From Rhodamnia argentea (lineage: Eukaryota > Streptophyta > Magnoliopsida > Myrtales > Myrtaceae): 64,000 nucleotides of DNA. The notes beneath the pieces are model-generated. The model was given only the letters and a program-made list of their open reading frames with translations. It did not search any database and was not told the DNA's origin. Numbering within the stretch: position 1 is the stretch's first letter; every line of letters begins with the position of its first letter. Below are positions 46,901-58,350 of this stretch, piece by piece. The stretch is from assembly GCF_020921035.1 (NCBI RefSeq), contig NC_063154.1:6386001-6450000 (forward strand). The letters run 5' to 3'. Position numbers and translations under genes: made by a program.

Positions 46901-49900
46901 AGTAAGGATTTGTATTTTGGATCATGTGGACCTTTCTTAATATCATTGCCACCTTAATGTTTTTCTCTAATAGTAGTCATGTCAATGTTTTTCATTAACT
47001 TTTTGTGAGGCCTAACTGCCCATACATCTTTCTTGTCTTGGTATGGTGAAGCATGAGAGTATAGTTGATATTGATGTCTATTTACTTCACTTGTAGGACA
47101 AGTGCTAAAAAAGTATTATTTGTGATATGTCTCAGCTTTTATCCTCAGTATCTTCATATTTTGACATATATAGACTGGTCGTACGACTCTTTTTTGCTGT
47201 TGGCAGTGGGTTTTTTACATTAATAAACTCTTTGAATCTGGTTGTTGTTGGTGGTTCTATAGTGATAGCATAACATCACGCTGTTTGTGGTCAAGATGAT
47301 TTGTTTCCTCTCATTTTCTCAGACAATCTATTTGGATTTATGAACTGTTGATGAATTGTATTTGTATTCCTCTTAGTGTATTGTTTATTCGCTAATGTTG
47401 CTTAGACGTCATTATCATTAGGTAAGCTAAAATAGTTTTGTGGAAAATATATTTTCGTAATGATTATTACTAATATAATTGGACTCCCTTTCAGGTTATA
47501 TTGGCCACTAATATAGCTGAGACATCAGTGACAATACCTGGGATAAAGTATGTTGTAGACCCTGGATTCGTGAAAGCACGGTCTTATGATGCAGCTAAAG
47601 GCATGGAATCATTAATTGTCATACCAACTTCCAAGGCTCAGGCTCTTCAAAGAAGGTAGTCTGCAGTCAACGTTCTGTAATCTATACTTGTAATTGTTCT
47701 CTAATCTATATTTCTGTAGTGCAATCACATTTCAAATACAGTCCAAAGAAGAAATAGGGGAAGGGATACCATTTAGATGTACAAGTATATTGAAGTCCCA
47801 AAGTGTTGCCATTACAAATTTTCTTGGCTGAAAACTTATGCTATCTTCTGCCCTAAAATGGCAACATATGGATGGTAGACAGTCTCTCTTCATTCCCTTG
47901 TGGACGCATACTTTCAGACAGTGTGAATGTTCAGAAATTGGGGTCTCTGTCCTGTGATTTAACTTCAACTTTTTAAAGATAGGTATCTTGGGGCATGAAA
48001 GGGGTTTTGATGCCCATGCGTGGACTTCTTTAGTCAAATTCATCTGTTTTGCCTTCTCTTTTCTTGTCATTGAAGATTTGGATTGTACTGAAGAGTTGAA
48101 TTTGCATTCAATGTTTGCATGGTTACTTCTTTTTTTTAATAAGCGAAAAACATGATAACGTGGAGTTATTGTATCATTTCTGCATGTTTTGGATCTTGCG
48201 TCTATCCAACCATTCATTTTGGAACTTTGACCGTATAAAAAATCTCATGTTGATAGACTAAAACCTTGCTACTGCAGTGGACGAGCAGGGCGTGAAGGAC
48301 CTGGGAAGTGTTTCCGCCTCTACCCAGAAAGTGAATTTGAGAAACTTGAGGATTCGACAAAGCCCGAGATTAAGAGATGCAATCTTTCAAATGTTGTTTT
48401 GCAACTCATGGCTTTGGGTGTGGATGATGTTATTGGGTTTGACTTTATCGAAAAACCACCAAGGTTATTCCCTGAGAGATCTCATTGCTTTATCATTTAC
48501 TCTCTTGTGCATACTTAAGTGTGTCTACTAGGCCGTGGACATGTCATCTTTCTTTAGCCTTCGTTAGTGTGATTTGATCTAGTTTTGTTGGATTCATCTT
48601 TATCAATGATCTAATTTGGCATGAATTGTCAAGGACAATTATCCTTCATTTCACATCACCCTCTCTCTTTTGCCCGAGAAATTTTCTATTTCACCGTCAT
48701 TTTCACCATCTTTCTGATGGAAAAATCTGAAAATTTGGTAAAAGTCTTTAACTTTTTAAGCAACGTCTGTTCCCACATGAATTTGTTATGGTGCTTCTCT
48801 TGTATTGATGCTTCTTCAGGTCAATTGGCTGATAATTTACAATGAAGTTATGTGACATAAAATGGGTTATGATGGGGCGTCCTTACATTACCTGCTACTC
48901 TTTGTATATGTTGCTGGGTAATGACACCCGTAAGCTTTTGATCAGGGCAGCTGTTGTGAAATCGTTGGAGCAGTTATTTTTGCTGGGTGCTCTAACAGAA
49001 GACTGTAAACTATCAGATCCATTGGGGCACCAGATGGCTCGATTTCCGCTAGATCCCATTTATTCAAAGGCACTCATCCAGGCTAGTCAGTTCAACTGCC
49101 TGGAAGAAATGTTGATTACAGTTGCGATGCTTTCAGTAGAATCCATATTTTATGCCCCTCGAGAGAAGTTAGAAGAGGTAAGTTATGAACTGATACTTGC
49201 AAGGCCATATGCACATTTTGTAAATTGTATTACTTGAAAGGATTAGCTAGGTATGTTGTAACAAAAATGTGGTTACACACACACACACATAGACGTATGT
49301 GCCTGCAGTGTTGCAGGATTTGTGAGTTCATGAATGTCCAATATCCTTAACTGTGAGTTCAACTGTGATAATGACGTGTTCAAGTCCTTCAGTAGGCAAT
49401 TGCTTCATTAATCTGCAATAAGCAGAAAATATATTCATAGGCTCTTTGGTCTGTTTTAGTCTTGTTTCGTTGGGCTCTTTCTGAAACAACCATTCTGGCT
49501 GGTTGATTGGTGAATTGTTCTGTTTGGTTGCACCTTGTGGACTTCCATTACTTTGTATGTAATTGGAGAGCTGACTAATCTTTGTCGGGCCAGGCAAGAA
49601 CTGCAATGAAATGCTTTTCAAGTGCAGAGGGTGACCACATCACCTTGATTAATGTATTTCGAGCAGCTGATGAGTTCTCAGAGAAGAGGAAGAGCGGTCA
49701 AAGTAAAGAAAAAGACGATAAAGTTCTCAAAAAATGGTGCAAAGAAAATTTTATCAATAGCAGGTCCCTTAGACATGCGCGTGACATTCACAGGTTGTCT
49801 ATTAACTTTTGCACGTTGCCTTTGCTTCTCCATATTTCTTTTAACAAGCATTATTGATCCTCCAACTATGCTTTTTTTTTTTTTTATGTCATACAGACAG

Positions 49901-50351
49901 ATTCAGGGACATGTAGAGCAAATGGGGCTTCACATTGCTTCCTGTAAAGATGACATAGTTCAGTTTCGGAGATGCCTCGCCGCTTCCTTTTTCCTCAATG
50001 CAGCTTTGAAACAGCCAGAAGGTTCATACAGGTGCTGGGTGCTGATTCGGACCGCATCCTGTTATCTTTAAGATGTTACCATAGATCCAACTTAATGACC
50101 AATGTCTTCTTTCCAGTTCTCTTATAGACTCCGTTTCCTAATATTACATATTTGGTGCGGAATATAGGGCTTTGGCAAGTGGTCAGGTGGTGCAGATCCA
50201 TCCTTCTTCTGTACTATTTCGGACAAAACCAGAGTGCATTATATTCAATGAATTAGTTCAAACTAATCACAAGTACATTCGCAACATAACCAGAATTGAT
50301 TACTTGTGGTTAGCTGAGCTGGCTCCTCAGTATTATAGCATGCAGAGATAG
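43938..50351 (+). CDS. DEAH-box ATP-dependent RNA helicase, DHX33-like
   Basis: A superfamily 2 RNA helicase. Twelve exons join in phase: 43938-44044, 44259-44305, 44409-44489, 44796-45012, 45530-45944, 46619-46822, 47495-47655, 48278-48463, 48946-49177, 49594-49793, 49897-50031 and 50168-50351, giving 722 residues. Motifs in order: I GETGSGKT (70-77), Ia [14 protein letters not shown] (168-171), III SAS ([10 protein letters not shown]), [22 protein letters not shown] and VI QRSGRAGR, followed by winged-helix, HA2 and OB-fold regions. The short N-terminus and lack of S1 or RS domains separate it from PRP22, PRP2 and PRP16. Overall layout best matches animal DHX33 and the plant protein often listed as DEAH10. 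Animal DHX33 acts in rRNA synthesis and translation; a splicing label for the plant gene would be by annotation only. An insert of about 40 residues lies between motifs II and III. Confidence 0.9.
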
Positions 50352-52589
50352 GATCCCCAGGATCAACTTTGACAGGTATGGTGATGCTTGGTGATGTGCG
50401 AATGTCATGTATTGTATTCTGCCTATCCTTAAATGGAATGAGTTTTGGGTGCTTTCCTTCCATTTTAGTATATTTTGTCCCTGGTGAAGTGCCGTGGTAA
50501 AAAAAAGCACTATAAGATGATGGATTACTTATTTTGTGTGCTTTTCTTGTTTGAGAAACATTTCCTTGGTTGTGCTGTATTTAATTGATTGCTCGAGGCC
50601 GTCCTAACTATTTCATTATTTGGTTGGAATTCTTTTTTAGGTATTTGATGTCATCAACAGCAGAAGATATGCATCAACAACTTTACTATTCGATTGGTTG
50701 ATATCTTCCGGCCAAAAAAGGGGGGCTGGTATCTAGGCTGCATGGTGGGAACTATGATGGTATTGGGGATGAATTCAGGCTGTTTTCAATGATTTATGTC
50801 TCGCTAAATTATCTGATGATAATGTACCTGAAAGGTGCAGCGTGCGATGCAAGAATGTGCAGTCTAATTAATTGGGACTAGCTAAGGAAGGGCTCAGCAT
50901 GTCTCGAAAGTCCATGTCTGATTCTTTGGTTTCTCAGCCAAGAACCCTTGTATTTCATGGTCAAAATTTACCTAAGACGGTGACTTGATTATCAGCATCT
51001 AGGAGACTGAAAGGAACCAAAGAGCTCTGTTTTGGTCTTGCCTTTGAATAATTGTTGGTGAAGCCATTCTATATCAAGAGGGCATTTTGCCAGACATGTC
51101 TTCAGTAACAGTAGGTCCTTGGTGGAAACGATTACATGTTTTGACATGTTTGGGAACTTGCGGCTTTGAGGCGGGAACTGTAATTATTATTTTCTCGTGC
51201 ACCGGTTTATTCGAGGGGACTATCACCTCATGGCACGCTTCAACATACTGTATCGACAACTTTACATGGGAACTTCGGCAGTAGCTGAAAATCAAGCTGC
51301 GTGATTCTGAAATCCTAGGCTAGTCAGTTGTATCGGCGTGTGTTTTTACTTGGTTAAAAAACTAGAGAAGTTATACATAGCAAACAACTGTATGCGGATT
51401 CACCTCCAGTTTTCATGATATATGACACGCAAGGCCTGGTTTGTTATTCTCTTTTTGTGCACTTCCATTTGATGCAGCGATTTGCAGAGCGCCCCTTCGA
51501 AGTGAAAGGCTCGTGAGATTTCCTTGCATGGACTGTGAAATCTTTTGGTACAGGTTGATGGTAAGGTGCTGATTCCAATGCATTTCCTTCTTAGTTGTTG
51601 CATAATGTGGAAAAGATTATGGAGAACAGGGCAGGTCCACTGTCCAGCCAAAGGCCCCATTGAGTATCATCTAAAGTCACCCTACTAGAAACTCGCGAGG
51701 ACGACAGGAGGTTGAAAAGGACTAGCCTTGTCCTGTATAGGGTAATGTGCCATTTGTCTTTACCACATTTTTTGGGTATCTGGATATGTGCTGTCTCAAT
51801 ATTGTGATGCAAGAAGTTGGTCGGGCGTCCGCTCAGTCAGACCTGTTCAGTTCCACATTTATGTGGAACTTCTCCCATGGTTATGAGGATCATAAAAGTG
51901 TTTGCCTATTGGGGTAATGGTGAAAGAGAAGTGTTTTATTTTATTTTGCACTCGGTATGCGGCATTTCTTTGGGGTCACAAATTCTCGAGTCAAAATGAA
52001 GTCTCGTCTTGCGAAGGTTTGATGTTCCACCCACAAAGGAGGACGTCTCTCTTCACTTCCCTTATTTTGACATATTAGTTTGCGTACCCCTAAATTACCT
52101 GAGTGAACGATCTCTTGATTTGGATGATGCAAATTTTTGTTGTCCGAATCGCCACGTTTTCCGTTTGGATTAATCTTAAGAGTCATACTAGTCACATAGT
52201 GGATAGAAGCTATCCTCGTGCGTATAGGAAAAATCGATTCGCCTCATCATGTGATTATGTTATTTGCCTATTCAGCCTGTCGTATTCTTTGCCAGAGGAC
52301 TAGAGACTGAAGATGTTGTCTTCCGTCTAGCAATAAGAAAACCTTTAGGCTTGTTATCCAAGAGCTTGTTCAGAAATAAGAAATACCGTAGAAAAACTCT
52401 AGCTCAAGTTTGATCGAATAAAGATTTACCATTTGTATTCTCGAGTAAAGTCTTTTAATATACGGATATTGAGTCGAGTTTGATTTGTAAATTAAATCGT
52501 CTCGACTCAGTTACAACTATATGGCAAAAAAGGGAAAGAAAGAAAGCCAGGCTACACTTTCTTCTTCTTCTTTTTCTTCTTCTTTTATT

Positions 52590-52955
52590 TTAGTGATAAG
52601 TGCGCACAAAATCTTAAAACTTGTCATAAAAATGTAATTGAGTTCTAAAATTTTTTTTGATAAAAAAAAATCCTAAAACTTTCAAAATTACAACAACAAA
52701 AAAATTCTGAAACTTGTCACAAAAGTGCAATTGAATCCTAAAACTTTCAAAAAGCACAGTCAAGTCTTAGAATTTATCACGAAAGTGTAATTAAGTCCGA
52801 AAAGTTTTAAAAACTACAATCTACGGAAGGACTTGATCGGGTCAATTTGACAAGTTTTGAGACTTGATTGTACTTTCTTAAAGTTTTAGGACTTAGTTGT
52901 ATTTTTTGAAAATTTTAGGAACAAATTGCACTTTCGTGATTTAGCACTTTGCAAT
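52590..52955. mobile_element. Palindromic element with reiterated arms
   Basis: The left half repeats a unit of about 45 bp like aacttgtcacaaaagtgcaattgaatcctaaa, at least three times. The right half carries the same unit in inverse orientation (tttaggacttagttgt, tgcactttcgtgatttag). It forms a long imperfect hairpin. Non-coding; borders approximate. Confidence 0.5.
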
Positions 52956-53794
52956 GCACTTATTCCTTATTTTAACATTTCTCGAGCAGCCGGAAGACTG
53001 ACTTTGTTGAGGAGAGGGATAACAAGCAAAACGATTGGTTTTAACTTTTCAGCAATTGAAAATGTTTCGACAAAAAGAGAAAAAGAAAGAAAGAGGAAAA
53101 CGGTTGCATAAAGCAGAAGTTGGTGAATGGTGGAGTTGGAACACCACTTGAAGTTCGGTTCGTCAAGGTCGGTTCGACAACGACGGAGCTTCTTCGACTC
53201 GTGCGTCTAGCGTAAGGATGATTAGATCGTTCAACGGTAGCGGGCTCGCTCCGGGATGGCAGGTTTGAATTCCTAGGACAACGGTAAAAAATTGCGGGCG
53301 GGAATAGGTATAGCAGGCGGGTTCCCCTGTCCGTATGGGACCGTAGAACCGCCAATGGCGGTGGATCGGCGGGCTCCCAATTTTCTTCACTTTTGACCTA
53401 GGGTTTGCACAAATTCCATTTGATATAAGTTTATTGCACGGTGAATATGAAATTTTTTTTTTAAAAGACAATTAGAACGAGACGTCCATATCCCATAAGA
53501 AAGTCCAGCGTAAATCTCCCTCATTTCTTTGAGTTTTTGACATGCATATTGATTTGATGTAAATTGATCCTTGGAAAAAAAATGTGCACAAGGTAATATC
53601 ATCTAAAAATAAAAAATTTAGCATCTAAACTCGTGTCACTATGGTCGACAAATTGCATTCTCAATAAGTAGGAGAAGCCATGCTGGACTTCAAACAGTGA
53701 AAAAAAATTTCATATGCACCAAAGGCAAACATCTTTTCTTCTAACCAAAAATTACTTGACCGATTGCAATTATGGAAATTCGGCCTAAGCATAT

Positions 53795-54300
53795 ATATTT
53801 TTTTGTCAATTGAATCCTAAACATTTTGTATTGGTGTCGGTTTAGTCCATTAGATCAATTTTGATCAGAAATCGCCGACATAGATATTGAGTGTCCTACG
53901 TGGCACGAACGGCACTTATATGCATAATGTTTAATAGTATTTTAATATTTTTTGAATTATTTATTTATTCTTTGTCTTTCCTTTTCTTCTCTTTTTTTTT
54001 TCTTTCTCTTTTTCCTTTGGCTAGTTGCCGATGTCTAGGGACCGGCTAGAGGAAGAAGGGAAAAACACAAAAAAAATTATATAAAAAAATTATTAAAAAA
54101 TTATTAAAAATTGTCTACGTCAAGATCGCCCATCCGACGTCCGTATCAATGATTTTCGGCCAAAATTAGATGGATGGATTGAATTGACATAAATGCAAAA
54201 AGTTTAGGACTCAATTGGCCAAAAAAGAAGAAGAAAGGTTTAGTACTAAATTAAGACAATTGCAATAGGTTTAGAGCTTTTTTTATATAATTTTCCCCTT
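53795..54300. mobile_element. MITE-like element with about 65-bp inverted arms
   Basis: The left arm (gtcaattgaatcctaaac, then tgtcggtttagtccattaga) pairs with the right arm (ggattgaattgacataaatg, then gtttaggactcaattgg). The interior holds a poly-T/poly-A-flanked GC-richer core near 54022-54062. It belongs to the same broad family as 43085 and 59055. Confidence 0.6.
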
Positions 54301-54326
54301 ATTAGTATGGTATTTTTGCACTCTAG

Positions 54327-54565
54327 GGCTTCATTTGTTTGAAAAATGATTAATTTGGAGAATATTTTCTTCAAAATGATTTATTGGATCGCTTACAAAA
54401 ATTGAACAAAAATAAAATATTTTCATGGTCGACAAATTTATTTAGACATAAATTACTGTCGATGGTGAAAATATTTTCAATTGACTAATTATTTCAAGCG
54501 ACACAAGTGATCTTTTTTAGAAAAATATTTTCCAAATCGTTTATTTTTCGCTAAACAAACACGAC
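54327..54565. mobile_element. Palindromic MITE-like element (TTTGTTT/AAACAAA family)
   Basis: It starts ggcttcatttgtttgaaaaa and ends cgctaaacaaacacgac. Both arms carry gaatattttc/gaaaatattttc blocks in inverse order. Internal sequence matches 16410-16650 in content and order. Confidence 0.5.
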
Positions 54566-55154
54566 TTTGCAGTTTGCACACCCTAACATCAATTATCATT
54601 TACAAAACGGTCGTTTTCTTTTTTGAAAATACGTCATCCCCATCCCAATTTCCCCAATCCAAACGCTAATCAACCCCCCTTAAGTTGTAGCAGTCGACGG
54701 TCGTGTCGACCTTTGTTGAGCTCCTGGTCGGCCACCATCGACCTTGCTTGCGGCCCCCTTCAAACGTTCGACCTCAATCGAGACCACCGTCTTCTTTAAA
54801 GCCATGGTGAAGGCTTGGAGGCATCATGCTAGGTGAGGTCGTGTCGACCACCGTCTTCTTTAAAACAAGTCCAGCTTTCCATTTTATTTTTTTGGTCAGT
54901 TTTCAACACCTATTTTTCTTTGACCACCAAAAAAAAAAAAAAGAGAAATTCCTATTAAATAATTTTCAAACTGCTGTCATTGGCTCTATTTATTACGCAA
55001 TTTTATAATTATTTTCTTCCTCTCGGAATACGAACAGGAGAAAAGTCTCTCCCTGTTTTCCCATGCACTCTCAAAACACCACCACCATAACCTCCTCCCA
55101 AAGCCTCTGAGTCGCGACCTTCGCCTCTCGATCCCCCACCAATCCTCAGAAACC

Positions 55155-58100
55155 ATGGGAAATTCACTCGCCTGCTTCTCCCCCAAGATCGCAGCAAAAT
55201 CCTCCGGCTCCGCCAGCCCAGCCCGTCGCGACGCTTCGCCTCCCCGAGCCTCGCCGTATCCGTCGTCAACCGCCAGAAGAGCCACCTCGTCGTTGTCCGG
55301 CTCGGCCTCGACCAAAAAGAGCAAGAAGAAGGTGGAGACGGCCGGGGCGGGCGTGCTCTACGACGACGCTCTGATTCGCGAGCAGGCGATCGCGGCGGTC
55401 ATGCTCCTGAAGCAGTACCAGAGCGGCGGCGACGAGAAAGACGATTCCCTTCGCTTGTTCAGTCGGTCCACGAGCACTTCGGCTCTCTTCCCTTCTGTGT
55501 CCGGGAAGAGTGGTGTCAAGCAGAGCGTCGCCAGGAGCTCCACCTCTCGGAGGCGGTCGGGCAGCGACTTTCCTCTCCCGCCGCTGCAGCAAATCCTGGC
55601 TGATGAGGTACGGTCGAGGGCCGACGCTAAAATTCCGCTAGACACGTTCATGTCTCCTTCTGTGCGATTTTAGCTGATACTTCGCTCGGTAGGTGTAGAT
55701 GTAGATGTAGATGTTGACTAGAATCGATTGCGATAGCTCTGCTGGATTAGTTACGTATCAACTGATTGAGGATTAATCCGTAGTTAGTTACTCCGCCACG
55801 CTTGTTTCAAGGATTTATGCTCTGTCGCCATTAACATGGAGGCGTAGCGATCGGAGTATCATTTCTTCTTCTTCTTCTTCTTTGAAATTTTCAATTCCCG
55901 TTGGCTTTTCCTGCTTGCTCGGCCAATTTTGCATTGCGGGTCCACATTTTGGTGCTTTCATAGGGTGGACAAATGAGGGCCGTCGAAGATAATGACTTTT
56001 GGCAGTAGAAAATGTCTCTTCCGGTTTTGTTTCTCTTGGACCTTTCTGCTTTGAACAAATCAACGCGCTTAGTCACCCTGAAACAGACATGCACATCCGA
56101 ATCTCTATTGCTCCTATTCAAGTCCTCTTCCAGTCTTTTAATATTCTGCAAAATCAAGTCTAGCAAGTTTTTCTATTTGGCCCAGGCAGGCAATAGCCAA
56201 TTGATGAAAATTGCGACTAGGGTCTTTTCCGTCTTGGTAAACTCCAAAGGATTCAGCATAAGAATTGGCTTATAAATGGGTTAACGAAGTGCCAACTTTG
56301 GGGAGGTTCTTCTCCCTACAAGCAAGACCTGCCCTTGCTCTCAAAACAATAAACCGATTGGTAATTGATGACTGCGGAAACCATGGTGTATAATTAATAT
56401 TTGATAAGTTCAATTGGCTTTAATATACATGTGGGAGGATTTAGGGACAGTGGTTCAATTTAATGCTAACTAATGCCCTTTCTTTCGTTTATCCATACCT
56501 GTAGCTTTTTCATTGATTGAATACAGCACTGCTAACAAATACGGATATTAATGCTGGTTTTTTCTACATGACAAGCGCATGCAAATGCTTTCATTCATCT
56601 CTCATATCCTCTCTCATATCCTCTCTATTACGCAATGATTTATTTCTTAGGGTTTGGAGGCTGATGGTGTGGAAACCAACCATTTTGTTCTTGTTCATGG
56701 GGGAGGATATGGCGCATGGTGCTGGTACAAAACGATTACACTTCTACGCCAAGGAGGATTTAAGGTGGATGCAGTTGACTTAATGGGTTCGGGAATTCAA
56801 TCAACTGATACGAACAACATTAACAGCATGGCAGAATACGCGAAACCATTGATCAACATAATTGACAAGTTAGGAGATGGAGAGAAGGTACTTTCACTCT
56901 CCTGATCTGTCATTTTGATCAATCTCCTTTCCTCTTTTGCTTGTCGCTCATCTTTGGCTAACCATCATTTGGTTCTCTTATTATCCAAAACAAATGCAGG
57001 TGATCTTGGTGGGACATGATTTTGGTGGTGCTTGCGTCTCATATCTGATGGAGTTGTATCCTCATAAGATAGCAAAAGCTGTTTTTCTTGCAGCAGCAAT
57101 GTTGAAGAATGGCCAAAGCGTCCTTGATATGTTCTCTGTACAGGTTAAATTCCGTCCTTGATTTGTTCTCTCTACAGGTTAAATTCCTTGGAGCGTTCGC
57201 TACTTTTACTAGACCCTTGAGGGAAAAGAAATAGAGACAGAAAAAGAAATTAACAAGGATGAGGAATGAGTGGAGACAAGTGACGAAACCCTTCACCATC
57301 TTTGTAACACATGAAGACGCCTGTGCGGCACTCTACATCTGAACTTAGTCCCTCTGAATTCAGCATGGGCTTCTTTCATAGACAAGTTACATAAACTATA
57401 GGGCAACTTATAATAATTTGATGAGCTGAATCTAGCGGCTCCATAACGATACACTATGAAGTTCTAAATAAAATGAAAAAAATGATGCAGGTGGTCTATC
57501 TGTGGCTTGTTCTATTACTGATTATACTTTTTTTCTGCAGGAAGTTCCAAGTGATCTGATGCAACAAGCACAGATATTCTTTTATGGAAATGGAAAGAAT
57601 CAACCTCCTACTGCTATCGATCTGGACAAAGCATTGTTGGAAGACTTGTTATTCAATCAAAGTCCTGCAAAGGTATATACTTAGAGAGTGTTAATTACGG
57701 AGATGCAAAACAGAACTACCATGACTCCTGAAATGCTATTAGACAGAAATCTATTGCTTTTGATTTTCATACTACTTCCTAAAAGCCCTCTAAGAGTTAT
57801 TTGATGAATCTGGAACATGAATTTTCAGATAGCTTAATACCTTCATGGTTAGTGTGACATTGGATAAGACTGCTCCGTTCTAAGGCAGAAAGAAATTTTG
57901 ACAGGTAGTGGTTCTGTAGATGACGAAGTGAAGGGTCACTTATGCTTTGTTACCATAAACAAGGGATATCTTGCTACTTTTCACTTTGTGAGAATGCAGT
58001 TTAAGAATTGCAAAATCTCTTATGCTATTAATTTCTAACACTATCCTGTCTAACATAAATGTTCTTTCCTGTCTCAGGATGTTGCATTAGCCTCTGTGTC

Positions 58101-58350
58101 GATGAGGCCAATACCTTTTGCACCGATCCTGGAAAAACTCAATTTGTCGGATGCAAACTATGGATCTATTCGTCGATTCTACATAGAAACCCAGGAAGAT
58201 CATGCTATACCTGCTTCCTTGCAGGAGGCCATGACAAAGTCTAATCCTCCTGAAAAGATTTTTCATCTCAAAGGCTCTGATCATTCTCCATTTTTCTCAA
58301 AGCCCCAAGCCCTGCACAGGTTCCTGACAGATATCTCAAAAATTTCCTGA
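55155..58350 (+). CDS. Putative methylesterase, MES11-15 type alpha/beta hydrolase
   Basis: An alpha/beta-fold hydrolase of the plant methylesterase family, whose canonical members demethylate salicylate, jasmonate and auxin esters. Five exons join in phase 0: 55155-55607, 56651-56887, 57000-57143, 57541-57672 and 58078-58350, giving 412 residues. Residues 1-150 form a Ser/Arg-rich extension found in MES11-type members. It starts MGNSLACF, a good N-myristoylation plus S-acylation signal, so membrane targeting is as plausible as the chloroplast location often assigned. The catalytic domain has the oxyanion-loop motif HGGGYGAWCWYK (167-178), VGHDFGGAC (234-242), Asp363 (QEDHAIP) and His391 (GSDHSPF). 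Asp237 occupies the place of the usual nucleophilic Ser (GHSxGG). I recall the same Asp in Arabidopsis MES11, so this looks like a subfamily feature and not decay. Confidence 0.9.
57119..57186 (+). repeat. 34-bp tandem duplication across a MES splice donor
   Basis: Two copies of a 34-bp unit (57119-57152 and 57153-57186) differ at two bases. The first contains the last 25 bases of exon 3 and its donor (cag|gttaaa); the second reproduces the same donor 34 bp downstream. Use of the second donor would add a stop codon (VKFRP then TGA). Confidence 0.95.

Larger units (their letters stand above)
50352..55154. other. Intergenic region rich in palindromic elements
   Basis: The left part (to about 51300) may hold the helicase 3' UTR. 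Open frames at 51074-52303 and 53041-53602 show no known motif. Three palindromic elements at 52590-52955, 53795-54300 and 54327-54565 are listed separately. A CTT-rich tract lies at 52558-52588. The phrase accaccgtcttctttaaa appears twice (about 54782 and 54847) in a GC-richer patch. The right end should be the MES promoter. Confidence 0.45.

Noticed and set aside
53041-53471. Minus-strand frames with Pro/Arg-rich sequence
   Set aside because: Two overlapping frames, neither with a known motif; the region is flanked by palindromic repeats and looks intergenic.
55266-55651. Minus-strand frames opposite MES exon 1
   Set aside because: They are shadows of the Ser/Arg-rich coding exon, whose plus-strand frame joins correctly to the hydrolase domain.
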